This document shows, piece by piece, positions 1 to 7,348 of a DNA stretch of 40,551 bases. The stretch is taken from the NCBI GenBank assembly GCA_902770845.1, contig CACXUV010000042.1, forward strand, positions 1 through 40,551, written 5' to 3'. Numbering within the stretch: the stretch's first letter is position 1; every line of letters begins with the position of its first letter. The notes beneath the pieces are model-generated. The model was not told the DNA's origin, searched no databases, and was given only the letters and a program-made list of their open reading frames with translations. The DNA is from an uncultured Prevotellaceae bacterium (lineage in GTDB: Bacteria; Bacteroidota; Bacteroidia; Bacteroidales; Bacteroidaceae). Both the position numbers and the translations under genes were made by a program.

Positions 1-203
1 TTGAAGAAAGCCTTATGCCACTTTATACCCAAGTCTGGGAGAAATTCAAAGATCGGGTAAGCAAGCATACCATGCAGAGTGAGTGGTGCCAGACCATTCA
101 GTATTATCGTGTGCCGCAGTTCTGGCAGATGATGCGAAACGAGCCTGGTCATGATTCGTTCTATGACGACAAGGCATTTGAGTATTACAAGTACCCTTGC
201 TGA
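1..203 (+). CDS. C-terminal fragment of an unrecognised protein
   Basis: An open frame runs in from the window edge and stops with TGA at 201-203, so only about 66 C-terminal residues are visible. They are rich in aromatic and charged residues (Trp, Tyr, Phe) and include a stretch ending in EYYKYPC. I do not recognise the family. There is no signal peptide or membrane segment in the visible part. A Met at position 15 could be an internal residue or a start, but the frame stays open upstream of it, so truncation by the window edge is more likely. Confidence that this is coding is moderate, resting on the open frame and its position upstream of a separately promoted gene. Confidence 0.5.
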   Translation, partial: EESLMPLYTQVWEKFKDRVSKHTMQSEWCQTIQYYRVPQFWQMMRNEPGHDSFYDDKAFEYYKYPC

Positions 204-251
204 TACAGCCAAATGGACGAAATGGATGATTGTTTTCAGTGCGAAGTAGAT

Positions 252-259
252 TAACTTTG
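252..259 (+). promoter_or_regulatory. Bacteroidetes -7 box upstream of the small lipoprotein
   Basis: TAACTTTG matches the Bacteroidetes -7 consensus TAnnTTTG. It lies about 38 bases before the ATG at 298. No clear TTTG -33 box is seen at the usual distance. Confidence 0.5.
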
Positions 260-297
260 CAGTCGTTATTAAATACTAATTTTAAAAACGTAACGAC

Positions 298-699
298 ATG
301 AAAAAATCATTCATTTCACTGGCCCTCGCAGGCTGTCTGCTGACCCTTGCTTCGTGCAGCACCGTCAACTACATCAACACTGAGACCCTGAAAGAGAACT
401 ATGAGAAGAAGATTCACTACACCACGCTTCCGGGTAAGGTGCTCTTCAAGTTCGACAAGCGCAAGATGGACACCTATCAGAACGTACAGGTGTTTATGAA
501 CGAGAACGAGGTGAAGCGTCCCTTTGAGGTCGTGGCCTACGGTTCCTATACCCCCATTACCCTGCCCCTCATCCGTCCTCAACGCCCCCGTCTGGAGAAG
601 TATCTGCTCTGGAAGGCCGCCCGCAAGGCCCGCAAGCTGAAGGCCAATGGTGTCATCATCGACAACAAGAACAACTTCCGCGTTATCAACCTGAAATAG
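298..699 (+). CDS. small predicted lipoprotein, unknown function
   Basis: The protein has 133 residues. It begins MKKSFISLALAGC and has a lipobox (Leu-Ala-Ser-Cys) with the acylated Cys at residue 20, so it is probably exported and lipid-anchored. The mature part is basic, with a Lys/Arg-rich C-terminal third (KAARKARKLKANG), and has no recognisable catalytic motif. A -7 box lies about 40 bases upstream, and the gene stands alone on the plus strand. The function is unknown. The coding call is supported by the signal sequence and by start and stop placement. Confidence 0.75.
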   Translation: MKKSFISLALAGCLLTLASCSTVNYINTETLKENYEKKIHYTTLPGKVLFKFDKRKMDTYQNVQVFMNENEVKRPFEVVAYGSYTPITLPLIRPQRPRLEKYLLWKAARKARKLKANGVIIDNKNNFRVINLK

Positions 700-906
700 C
701 TTTTTTGTATTCTGAATAAGAAAAGTCGCTCACAAATTTGGCGTTTTGTAAAATTTTTCTATTCTGTAAGCATCGAAAGGAATAGGCTTAAGACCTAATT
801 CCCTTACTTTGTGTTTCACTTTGTCCTAATCCGAACTGCTCTTTGAACCATTGAGCAATTCAGGATAGGGCAAGAACAATGAAGAGGACTTAGGCATTAA
901 TATGGT

Positions 907-940
907 AAAAGGGAGCGTTTTTTATAACTTACTCCCTTTT
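907..940 (-). terminator. hairpin terminator for the DUF4160-DUF2442 pair
   Basis: AAAAGGGAG (907-915) pairs with CTCCCTTTT (932-940) across a 16-base loop. Read on the minus strand the hairpin lies about 20 bases beyond the DUF2442 stop and ends in TTTT, so it can act as an intrinsic terminator for the pair. Its minus-strand first arm and loop are part of the 32-bp inverted repeat. Confidence 0.55.
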
Positions 941-948
941 CTTGTCCT
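917..948. repeat. left arm of 32-bp inverted repeat
   Basis: These 32 bases match the reverse complement of 1543-1574 at 31 of 32 positions. The single difference is the A at 931, which corresponds to the C at 1560. The two arms enclose the DUF2442/DUF4160 gene pair and its promoter. Similarity stops sharply at both ends of the arms, and no target-site duplication is evident outside them. Confidence 0.85.
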
Positions 949-960
949 CCTAAAATCATT

Positions 961-1200
961 CTATACCCCAACAAAATCCAGCGCATTACGCTTAATGACA
1001 AGTGGATAACGCTCGGGATGGCGAAGGCTGTCAATCTCAAGGTCAACATCGAGGTCGGGCCACTCGATGGCTTCGGGACCACTCATTTGCACATTTAACA
1101 CGCTTCGGATTGGCGCATCCTGCATCCATGGGATGCGGTTGTATGACAGGAAATAGTCATTACCAAGCACGGAAAGCATTATGCCCTGCGCATTAATCAT
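961..1200 (-). CDS. DUF2442 family protein
   Basis: The protein has 79 residues from the ATG at 1200. That start overlaps the upstream DUF4160 stop in the sequence ATGATTAA, so translation is probably coupled; a longer upstream extension of the frame is unlikely to be used. Family-typical features are the central YFLSYNRIPWMQDA, the LNV strand, the acidic EWPDLDVDLEIDSL segment and the HPERYPL ending. DUF2442 proteins are small, soluble and functionally uncharacterised. They are often encoded beside DUF4160 proteins, and a toxin-antitoxin-like role has been suspected from that pairing. Nothing in the sequence proves this, and I see no obvious DNA-binding motif. Confidence 0.8.
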   Translation of the reverse strand: MINAQGIMLSVLGNDYFLSYNRIPWMQDAPIRSVLNVQMSGPEAIEWPDLDVDLEIDSLRHPERYPLVIKRNALDFVGV

Positions 1201-1444
1201 CAATACGCTTACCGATGTGCTGGCGGAATTGCTCTTTGAAGTTGTCTGCATATTTCTCTACGATTCTTTTGATTTCATTTAACTTGTGTTCGGGAATGCC
1301 TGTGTTTCTGGCCAGTTCTACCTGTGGCTCCAGCCAAAACTTGGCCTCATGACCACCACAGAGCACATGGATGTGTATCCGTTCCTCCTCGTTGGAGTAT
1401 ATCTTGAACGTATATTCGCTCTCGCGTCGGAATACTGGACTCAT
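1193..1444 (-). CDS. DUF4160 family protein
   Basis: The protein has 83 residues from the ATG at 1444; a GTG two codons upstream is the alternative. It contains the DUF4160 hallmark order: SPVFRRESEYTFKIYSNEEE, then a His-rich strand (RIHIHVL), then GGHEAKFWLEP and a helical C-terminus (ELARNTGI...IVEKYADNFKEQF). It is the first gene of a two-gene operon with DUF2442 and overlaps it by 8 bases. A TAAATTTG -7 box lies just upstream. The biochemical function is unknown; the conserved histidines could bind metal or nucleic acid, which is speculation. The pair sits inside a 32-bp inverted repeat. Confidence 0.82.
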   Translation of the reverse strand: MSPVFRRESEYTFKIYSNEEERIHIHVLCGGHEAKFWLEPQVELARNTGIPEHKLNEIKRIVEKYADNFKEQFRQHIGKRIDD

Positions 1445-1464
1445 AATCACATGTTATTTGGGTG

Positions 1465-1472
1465 CAAATTTA
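1465..1472 (-). promoter_or_regulatory. -7 box for the DUF4160-DUF2442 operon
   Basis: On the minus strand this reads TAAATTTG, about 20 bases before the DUF4160 ATG. No TTTG -33 box is seen at the usual spacing. It lies inside the inverted repeat, so the cassette carries its own promoter. Confidence 0.45.
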
Positions 1473-1542
1473 CAAAAAATTTCTCTAATAATGGGTGTTT
1501 CAAAAGAAAATATGCAAAATAGCGGGTCTTTAAGCAACGATA

Positions 1543-1574
1543 AGGACAAGAAAAGGGAGCAAGTTATAAAAAAC
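1543..1574. repeat. right arm of 32-bp inverted repeat
   Basis: This is the reverse complement of 917-948 with one mismatch. The right copy holds AAAAGGGAG (1551-1559) but not the pairing arm, so unlike the left copy it does not form the terminator hairpin. The remaining bases from 1575 to 1783 show no convincing gene. Confidence 0.85.
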
Positions 1575-1755
1575 ATCACCTCGTCGGCGCATAGACGGGG
1601 TGCAGGGGCTTTCGTCCTATATCTCTTCTTGTTAGTATGTCCATTTGCGTAGTGGCACCTTGCGGACTTTCCTCAATTTTCCTCGAAATGCCTTTATTTA
1701 TGGGGCGAACTGCGTTAATCATCCAAAAATGCTTTTCTATTTCAGCATTATTTCG

Positions 1756-1763
1756 TAATTTTG
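1756..1763 (+). promoter_or_regulatory. -7 box for the exonuclease-methyltransferase-tilS operon
   Basis: TAATTTTG matches TAnnTTTG and lies 20 bases before the ATG at 1784, which supports that start over upstream in-frame Met codons. Confidence 0.5.
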
Positions 1764-1783
1764 CATGCCGTAACACGAGCACA

Positions 1784-2419
1784 ATGACAAAAACACTCTA
1801 TAACAAATACGACAAGAAACTGATTTCAGCGCTTCCCGTCGTGGCTTTTCAGGGCAGAATCATCGTGATTCTGACACCGGGAGAGACGGAGAAAGCGGTG
1901 AACTACCTGCTGTCGCAGCCCATACTGGGAGTTGACACGGAGACACGCCCGTCGTTCAAACGAGGCTTTCAATACAACGTGTCGCTCCTGCAGGTGGCCA
2001 CGCTGGACACTTGTTTCTTGTTCCGACTGAACCATACGGGCATGACGCCTGCCATCATCAGACTGCTGGAAGACAAGAAGGTGCCCAAGGTGGGACTGTC
2101 GTGGCACGACGACCTGAACGGTCTGCACAAACTGGCCAACTTCAAGGCGGGAAACTTTATCGACTTGCAAGACCACGTCAAGGAAATAGGCATCGAGGAC
2201 ATGAGCCTGCAAAAACTCTATGCCAACATGTTTGGCGAGAAGATTAGCAAGCGAATGCAACTGAGCAACTGGGAACACGACGTTCTGGACGAGAAACAGA
2301 AGCTGTATGCCGCCACCGACGCCTGGGCTTGCATCAGACTGTATCAGGAGTTGCTGAGACTGAAAGAAACACAAGACTTTGAACTCGTAATCAATAACCA
2401 AGAAGAATCTGCCGTATGA
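1784..2419 (+). CDS. 3'-5' exonuclease, DEDDy (RNase D/WRN-like) family
   Basis: The protein has 211 residues. It carries the DEDDy exonuclease signature: Exo I in GVDTETRP (Asp51, Glu53), Exo II around GLSWHDDLNGL (Asp109/Asp110) and Exo III in YAATDAWACIRLY (Tyr175, Asp179). The family removes nucleotides from 3' ends using two metal ions. This single-domain form lacks the HRDC domains of full RNase D, so the substrate (RNA or DNA) cannot be assigned. The ATG at 1784 is chosen because the family alignment begins there and a -7 box lies just upstream. The stop overlaps the next start by 4 bases (ATGA), so it is translationally coupled to the methyltransferase. Confidence 0.9.
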   Translation: MTKTLYNKYDKKLISALPVVAFQGRIIVILTPGETEKAVNYLLSQPILGVDTETRPSFKRGFQYNVSLLQVATLDTCFLFRLNHTGMTPAIIRLLEDKKVPKVGLSWHDDLNGLHKLANFKAGNFIDLQDHVKEIGIEDMSLQKLYANMFGEKISKRMQLSNWEHDVLDEKQKLYAATDAWACIRLYQELLRLKETQDFELVINNQEESAV

Positions 2420-3585
2420 AAAAGATATATCTTAAAAGAGGAAAAGAGGAAAGTCTGCTGCGCTTTCATCCCTGGATTTTTTCGGGTGCCATTCACCACA
2501 CCGACGACCAACTGCAGGAAGGCGAAGTGGTGCGTGTGGTGTCGGCCAATGGCGACTTCATTGCCTTGGGCCACTATCAGGAAGGCTCTATTGCCGTGCG
2601 TGTGCTCACGTTCGACGACACCAGCATCGACCAAGATTTCTGGCAGGCACAGCTGTGCTCGGCTCTGAAGATGCGCCAAGCCATTGGCATAGCCGACAAC
2701 CCGCAGAACAACACCTATCGGCTGGTGCATGGCGAAGGCGACAATCTGCCTGGCCTGATTGTCGACGTTTATGGCGACACTGCCGTGATGCAGGCCCACA
2801 GCATCGGCATGCACCTGTGCCGCCACGACATTGCCAAGGCGCTTGTTGGGGTGATGGGCAACCGCATCAAGAACATCTACTACAAGAGTGAGACCACCCT
2901 GCCCTACCTGGAAACCGAAAACGGATTTATTGCTGGTGGCAGCGACAACAACACTGCCGTGGAGAACGGTCTGAAGTTTCATGTGGACTGGCTGCACGGA
3001 CAGAAGACGGGATTCTTTGTGGACCAGCGCGAGAACCGTTCACTGCTGGAACACTATGCCAAAGGCAAGCGCGTGCTAAACATGTTCTGCTACACGGGTG
3101 GTTTCTCGGTCTATGCCATGCGTGGCAACGCAACGCTGGTTCACTCGGTTGACAGTTCGGCCAAGGCCATCGACCTGACGCGTGCCAATGTGGAGTTGAA
3201 CTTTCCCAAAGACAAGTGTCATGAGGCTTTCTGCGAGGATGCTTTCAAATATTTAGAGAATGCTGGCAGCAACTACGACCTCATCATCCTGGACCCTCCA
3301 GCCTTTGCCAAGCACCGAGGTGCACTGCACAATGCCTTGAAGGGCTACACACGACTGAACATGAAAGCCTTCGAAAAGATTCAGCCGGGCGGCATTCTCT
3401 TCACCTTCTCCTGCTCGCAGGTGGTAACAAAAGACCACTTCCGCAATGCTGTGTTCACGGCTGCTGCCCAGGCAAAGCGAAAAGTGCGCATTCTGCACCA
3501 GTTGCATCAGCCTGCCGATCATCCCATCAACATCTATCATCCCGAAGGTGAATATCTGAAGGGACTTGTGCTCTATGTTGAGTAA
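2416..3585 (+). CDS. class I SAM-dependent rRNA methyltransferase (RlmI/RlmK-like)
   Basis: The protein has 389 residues. An N-terminal PUA-like domain (about 1-75, with HPWIFSGAI) is followed by a middle domain with the GQKTGFFVDQRENR block (195-208). A Rossmann methyltransferase follows, with motif I LNMFCYTGGFS (221-231) and motif IV DPPAF (293-297). This arrangement is that of the RlmI family, whose E. coli member makes 5-methylcytosine in 23S rRNA. FSCSQ near residue 350 would supply the catalytic-cysteine region. It overlaps the exonuclease by 4 bases and the tilS start overlaps its stop, consistent with an RNA-processing operon. The exact target base is inferred only from the family. 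Confidence 0.88.
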   Translation: MKKIYLKRGKEESLLRFHPWIFSGAIHHTDDQLQEGEVVRVVSANGDFIALGHYQEGSIAVRVLTFDDTSIDQDFWQAQLCSALKMRQAIGIADNPQNNTYRLVHGEGDNLPGLIVDVYGDTAVMQAHSIGMHLCRHDIAKALVGVMGNRIKNIYYKSETTLPYLETENGFIAGGSDNNTAVENGLKFHVDWLHGQKTGFFVDQRENRSLLEHYAKGKRVLNMFCYTGGFSVYAMRGNATLVHSVDSSAKAIDLTRANVELNFPKDKCHEAFCEDAFKYLENAGSNYDLIILDPPAFAKHRGALHNALKGYTRLNMKAFEKIQPGGILFTFSCSQVVTKDHFRNAVFTAAAQAKRKVRILHQLHQPADHPINIYHPEGEYLKGLVLYVE

Positions 3586-4939
3586 ACGCGTTGGCGAATT
3601 TATCAGGCAGCAGCAGTTGCTTGAACACAACAAACGCTACATCATTGCTCTAAGCGGTGGTGCAGACAGCATTGCCTTGACACTGATACTGAAGGAACTG
3701 GGCTACGACATTGAGGCGGCCCACTGCAACTTCAACCTGCGTGGCAAGGAGAGTCAGCGCGACGAACAGTTTGTCATCAGCTTCTGCCAAGCACAAGGCA
3801 TACCACTCCACCGCATTCATTTCGACACCCACACCTATGCCCAGCTGCACAAGGTGAGCATCGAGATGGGAGCACGCCAGCTGCGCTACCGTTATTTTGA
3901 ACAGCTACGCAACGACCTGGGAGCCGAAGCCATTTGTGTGGCCCACCATCGCGACGACAGTGTGGAAACAATGCTCATCAACCTGATTCATGGAACGGGC
4001 ATACACGGTCTGGTGGGCATTCGTGCCCGAAACGGCCACATTCTGCGCCCCCTGCTCTGCGCCAACAGAAAAGAGATTGAAGACTACCTGGCCCAACGCC
4101 AACAGCCATTTGTGACCGACAGCACCAACCTGGTGCCCGACGTGCTGCGCAACAAAGTGAGATTGCAGCTCATGCCATTGCTCAAGACGCTGAACCCTGC
4201 AATTGCCGACAATCTGCAAACAACGATGAAACAGCTGGCCGAGGCCGAGCTTGTTTACGACCAATCGGTTTCTTCCCTGCTTTCGAAAGCTGTCAGCGGC
4301 AACAGTTTGCCGATCAGCGAATTGCGAAAGTCGGCATCACCAGAGAGTGTTCTTTTCGAATGGCTGCGCACCTACAACTTTTCGCCTGCCGTTGTGCGTC
4401 AGATATATGAGCACATCGAGACTCCTTCGCCTGGCAAGTTGTGGAGTTCGGCCACCCACGAAGTTATTATTGACCGTGGCCTTTTGATTGCAGAGCCGCT
4501 GTCTGCACAGTTGCCTTCACTCGTGGTTCCGGAAACAGGCATCTACCGCTATGAGGGAAAAGGGAGAATGGGCTGCCACGATAAGATAGCAGCACACACG
4601 GAAGAGAAGTTCAGTTTCCAACTGAAGAGCGGGGCTATGGTCTTGCGCAACCAGCATGCCGTGGGCCTTGATGCCCACAAAGTGATGTTTCCGCTCACCA
4701 TCCGCCCCGTGCAACAGGGCGACCGCTTCGTGCCCTTTGGCATGAAAGGCAGCAAACTGCTGAGCGACTACATGACCGACCTGAAGTTTACGCTCTTTGA
4801 GAAACGCAGGCAACTGGTGGTGGCCGATGCCCAAGGCCACATTGTGTGGGTGGTGGGACAACGATGCGACAATCGCTGCCGCATCACGTCTGACACACAG
4901 CAGACGTTGATCATCGAACGCTTAACCCATGCAGGTTAA
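3575..4939 (+). CDS. tilS: tRNA(Ile)-lysidine synthase
   Basis: The protein has 454 residues. It contains the PP-loop ATP-pyrophosphatase motif SGGADS at 27-32, AAHCNFNLRG and the VAHHRDDSVETMLINL region, followed by a C-terminal TilS domain (RPVQQGDRFVPFGMKGSKLLSD). TilS converts C34 of the tRNA-Ile CAU anticodon to lysidine, so it reads AUA codons, and it is normally essential. The ATG at 3575 is chosen over one three codons upstream because it begins the conserved MLSKRVGEF region and overlaps the methyltransferase stop. The gene ends convergently with the zinc peptidase, the two stop codons sharing the bases TTAA at 4936-4939. Confidence 0.95.
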   Translation: MLSKRVGEFIRQQQLLEHNKRYIIALSGGADSIALTLILKELGYDIEAAHCNFNLRGKESQRDEQFVISFCQAQGIPLHRIHFDTHTYAQLHKVSIEMGARQLRYRYFEQLRNDLGAEAICVAHHRDDSVETMLINLIHGTGIHGLVGIRARNGHILRPLLCANRKEIEDYLAQRQQPFVTDSTNLVPDVLRNKVRLQLMPLLKTLNPAIADNLQTTMKQLAEAELVYDQSVSSLLSKAVSGNSLPISELRKSASPESVLFEWLRTYNFSPAVVRQIYEHIETPSPGKLWSSATHEVIIDRGLLIAEPLSAQLPSLVVPETGIYRYEGKGRMGCHDKIAAHTEEKFSFQLKSGAMVLRNQHAVGLDAHKVMFPLTIRPVQQGDRFVPFGMKGSKLLSDYMTDLKFTLFEKRRQLVVADAQGHIVWVVGQRCDNRCRITSDTQQTLIIERLTHAG

Positions 4940-5817
4940 AGTTCGGCATCGCTCTTCTCGAAGGTATTTCCCTGACGAATATCGCCCGTATCGAAGCCCA
5001 GTTTCAGCCACTTCATGCGCTGTGCCGAGGTGCCATGCGTGAAGGATTCGGGCTGTGAATAGCCGCGCGCCTTTTCCTGCAGATAGTTGTCGCCTATCTT
5101 CTTGGCACAGTCGATAGCCTCTTCCAGATCGCCATATTCAATTGACTGGAACATTTCGTTGTCGTGATGTGCCCACACACCTGCATAGAAGTCGGCCAGC
5201 AGTTCCAGCCTGACACTCAGTTTGTTGGCATTCACCTTGTCGGTCTGGTTCATGGCCTGATGGGCCTTGTTGAGCGTACCGGTGAGATACTCCACATGGT
5301 GTCCCACCTCATGAGCAATCACATAGGCATAGGCAAAGTCGCCATCGGCACCCAGCTGCTGCTTCATCATCGAGAAGAACGACAGGTCGATGTATAGCTT
5401 CTGGTCGCCCGAGCAATAGAAAGGTCCCACAGCAGCTGTTGCCGAGCCGCATGCCGAATTGACCTGGCTGGTGAACAGCACCAGCGTGGGGGGCGTGTAG
5501 GTGCCCAAGCCTTCCTGCTTGAATATCTTGGTCCACACATCTTCGGTGCCAGCCAGAATCACGCGCGAGAACTTAGCCAGTTCCTGTTCTTCTTCGGTGA
5601 ACTCGCGCTGGCCTTCCACCTGCTCTTCCTGCACAGAGCCCAGACCGCCCTGCTGCACCACATTGGTCACCACATCGCCCAGGTTGCCACCGCCCAGCAG
5701 GGTCATCAGCGCAATGACAATGATACCACCCAGACCGCCAATGCCAGCCTTGGCTCCAGTGCTCATGCCGCGACGGTCTTCTACGTTCGTGCTCTCTCTT
5801 CTTCCACTTAATTTCAT
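4936..5817 (-). CDS. neutral zinc metallopeptidase, YpfJ family
   Basis: The protein has 293 residues. A short charged N-terminus is followed by a glycine-rich membrane helix (about 22-45, GLGGIIVIALMTLLGG). The catalytic domain contains the zinc-binding HEVGHH (169-174), preceded by FYCSGDQKLYIDL, which is characteristic of this family. The single helix suggests a membrane-anchored peptidase with the catalytic part probably on the periplasmic side. The substrate is unknown. It is preceded on the same strand by the TlpA-like gene across a 75-base gap, so the two might be cotranscribed. Confidence 0.88.
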   Translation of the reverse strand: MKLSGRRESTNVEDRRGMSTGAKAGIGGLGGIIVIALMTLLGGGNLGDVVTNVVQQGGLGSVQEEQVEGQREFTEEEQELAKFSRVILAGTEDVWTKIFKQEGLGTYTPPTLVLFTSQVNSACGSATAAVGPFYCSGDQKLYIDLSFFSMMKQQLGADGDFAYAYVIAHEVGHHVEYLTGTLNKAHQAMNQTDKVNANKLSVRLELLADFYAGVWAHHDNEMFQSIEYGDLEEAIDCAKKIGDNYLQEKARGYSQPESFTHGTSAQRMKWLKLGFDTGDIRQGNTFEKSDAEL

Positions 5818-5892
5818 AGTTTTCTATTCTTTTAAAAAAATGATAATCATCACTGATTTCGGGCTGGCACAGGGCCTGCCCCTACCTTCGGT

Positions 5893-6882
5893 CTACTCGC
5901 CATAGATGGCTTTCAGACATTCGCCCAACTTCTCACCACGCAGGTCGACGGCCACAATCTTTCCTTCAGGATCGCAGAGCACGCTCGAGGGAATGCTGCG
6001 AATGCCATACGTCTCTGCGGCCACCGTCTGCCAGAACTTCAGGTCGGACAGGTGAATCCAGTTCAGCTGCTTTTCGCGTATTGCTTTCTTCCACGGCTCT
6101 GCAGCACGGTCGAACGAGAGCCCCACCACCTGGAATCCCTTGGGATGATACTTGTCGTAATTGGCTTTCACATTGGGCATCTCCATCATGCAGGGACCGC
6201 ACCACGAAGCCCAGAAGTCGATGAGCACATACTGGCCTCGTCCCACATATTCGCTCAACTTGTGGGTCACGCCCAGCGTGTCGGTCTCTTCCAAATCCTT
6301 GAACATCGTTCCGGGAGCACGCAGGCCCAGAGCCTTCAGTTGCTGTTTGGCTTGCTCGCACAGCGGATGCTGCAGGAACGGATCGTTTCGCTCAATAATT
6401 TGCTTCAGCTCGTCGTATGTCAAGCCATACATCAACTGACTCAGTGCAAAGGCAGCCACGGCATTGTCGCGATTATCGTCAATGGCCTGGCTCAATGCCT
6501 TCGTCATGTCATCTTCTGTCTTGGCATCGTTCAGCTTTCTCACCAAAGCCGAGAGTTGCTCGTTGGCTTTTGAGCCCTTCACAGCATCGGTATTCATATC
6601 GAGTTCCACTGGCGTGCTGTCTACAATGAAGAAGCTCTGCATGCGATGATCCATGTCGCGCAGCACCATGATGGTGCCATCGGGCTTGTTGCCAGTCACG
6701 GTGAAGTGGCCTGCAGTAACCGTCACGTTTTCTGGTTGAGCATTACGGTTGCCCATGTCTATCAACATCAGGCTTTTAGCCTCGCTATGAGCCACACCCT
6801 TCACATTGAATGCCACCTGTGCCGACAAAGGCAGAACTGTCAAGAACAGCAATGCCATCATTTTCAATCTTTTCATTGTCAT
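5893..6882 (-). CDS. TlpA-family thioredoxin-like protein with N-terminal DUF4369-type domain
   Basis: The protein has 329 residues. It starts with a cleavable signal peptide (to about SAQ at 20-22). An N-terminal beta-rich domain (about 24-110) resembles DUF4369, followed by a helical linker. The thioredoxin/AhpC-TSA domain carries WCGPC at 227-231 and the cis-Pro region RSIPSS. This architecture is common in Bacteroidetes periplasmic oxidoreductases that keep thiols reduced or assist cytochrome maturation; the substrate is not evident. A TTTG-N20-TACCTTTG promoter lies upstream, giving a leader of about 50 bases. The ATG at 6882 is followed by a second one two codons later, so the start is uncertain by two residues. 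Confidence 0.88.
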   Translation of the reverse strand: MTMKRLKMMALLFLTVLPLSAQVAFNVKGVAHSEAKSLMLIDMGNRNAQPENVTVTAGHFTVTGNKPDGTIMVLRDMDHRMQSFFIVDSTPVELDMNTDAVKGSKANEQLSALVRKLNDAKTEDDMTKALSQAIDDNRDNAVAAFALSQLMYGLTYDELKQIIERNDPFLQHPLCEQAKQQLKALGLRAPGTMFKDLEETDTLGVTHKLSEYVGRGQYVLIDFWASWCGPCMMEMPNVKANYDKYHPKGFQVVGLSFDRAAEPWKKAIREKQLNWIHLSDLKFWQTVAAETYGIRSIPSSVLCDPEGKIVAVDLRGEKLGECLKAIYGE

Positions 6883-6938
6883 ATTTTTTTATAGTTTTTA
6901 TTCATTACCCGCTGTCTCCATCTGGGCACAGCATGCTG

Positions 6939-6970
6939 CAAAGGTACGTTTTTAGACTGATACCGCCAAA
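6939..6970 (-). promoter_or_regulatory. promoter of the TlpA-like gene
   Basis: On the minus strand TTTG (6967-6970) is followed after exactly 20 bases by TACCTTTG (6939-6946). This matches the Bacteroidetes housekeeping promoter in both boxes and spacing. Confidence 0.75.
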
Positions 6971-7034
6971 TGTTTTCTGTAAAAATCCGTTGTTTTTTAA
7001 TTTGTCATTTTTGTTTTCATTTTGTATTTGGCTT

Positions 7035-7073
7035 AAAAACAAACTGTATTCGACCCAAATACAGTTTGTTTTT
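7035..7073. repeat. perfect 16-bp inverted repeat in an intergenic repeat block
   Basis: AAAAACAAACTGTATT (7035-7050) and its exact complement (7058-7073) are separated by 7 bases. It lies in the 466-base gap between maf and the TlpA-like gene. A related, more diverged block recurs at 40425-40551. It could be a bidirectional terminator or a palindromic intergenic repeat. Confidence 0.7.
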
Positions 7074-7089
7074 GCCGCGAAAACAATCT

Positions 7090-7106
7090 GTATTCGGGCC
7101 GAATAC
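7090..7106. repeat. short perfect palindrome GTATTCGG-G-CCGAATAC
   Basis: Two 8-base arms flank a single G. It is 16 bases beyond the previous hairpin and starts with the same CTGTATTCG module, so both look like parts of one repeat family. Confidence 0.6.
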
Positions 7107-7190
7107 CATCAGAAAACAGTTTGCAATGAGGATGACTTTGTGGAGAATATGGCAAGGATTGAGGCGTACAGCTTACGCCAAATGCTACGC

Positions 7191-7229
7191 AAAAAAATAG
7201 GGAATCGATCTTCTCAGACAGATTCCCTA
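7191..7229 (-). terminator. intrinsic terminator between maf and the TlpA-like gene
   Basis: On the minus strand GATTCCCTA's complement TAGGGAATC (7221-7229) forms a 9-bp stem with 7198-7206 around a 14-base loop, followed directly by seven Ts (7197-7191). It could end maf transcription or a short RNA starting near 7276. Confidence 0.7.
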
Positions 7230-7276
7230 AAAAACTTTGGAAAATGATAAATATAGATTAAAATTACTAGTTATCG
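7191..7276 (-). ncRNA. candidate small RNA between a promoter-like site and a terminator
   Basis: A TACCTTTG -7 box on the minus strand (7281-7288), with a one-mismatch -33 box (CTTG, 7309-7312) 20 bases upstream, lies downstream of the maf stop. Transcription from it would run about 85 bases to the intrinsic terminator at 7191-7229. There is no start codon with a sensible frame in between. This is inference from two signals only. The promoter might instead feed the TlpA-like gene by readthrough. Confidence 0.3.
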
Positions 7277-7348
7277 AGTGCAAAGGTAAACATTTTAGTT
7301 TGATATTCCAAGACTTTTCGACAAATTATTTCTTAAAAAATAAAAAAA

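Larger units (their letters stand above)
700..960. other. intergenic stretch before the DUF2442/DUF4160 cassette
   Basis: I see no convincing gene here. The stretch is AT-rich. It contains a terminator-like hairpin and the left arm of a 32-bp inverted repeat near its end, both listed separately. Confidence 0.5.

Noticed and set aside
917-1574. complete insertion sequence
   Set aside because: There is no transposase between the inverted repeats, only the DUF2442/DUF4160 pair. At most it is a non-autonomous element.
1576-1782. 68-codon minus-strand frame upstream of the exonuclease gene
   Set aside because: There is no family pattern, and it covers the exonuclease promoter region. It is more likely a chance frame.
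6810-7247. 145-codon plus-strand frame in the repeat-rich gap
   Set aside because: It runs through the palindromic repeats and a terminator, and its translation is low-complexity with no domain.
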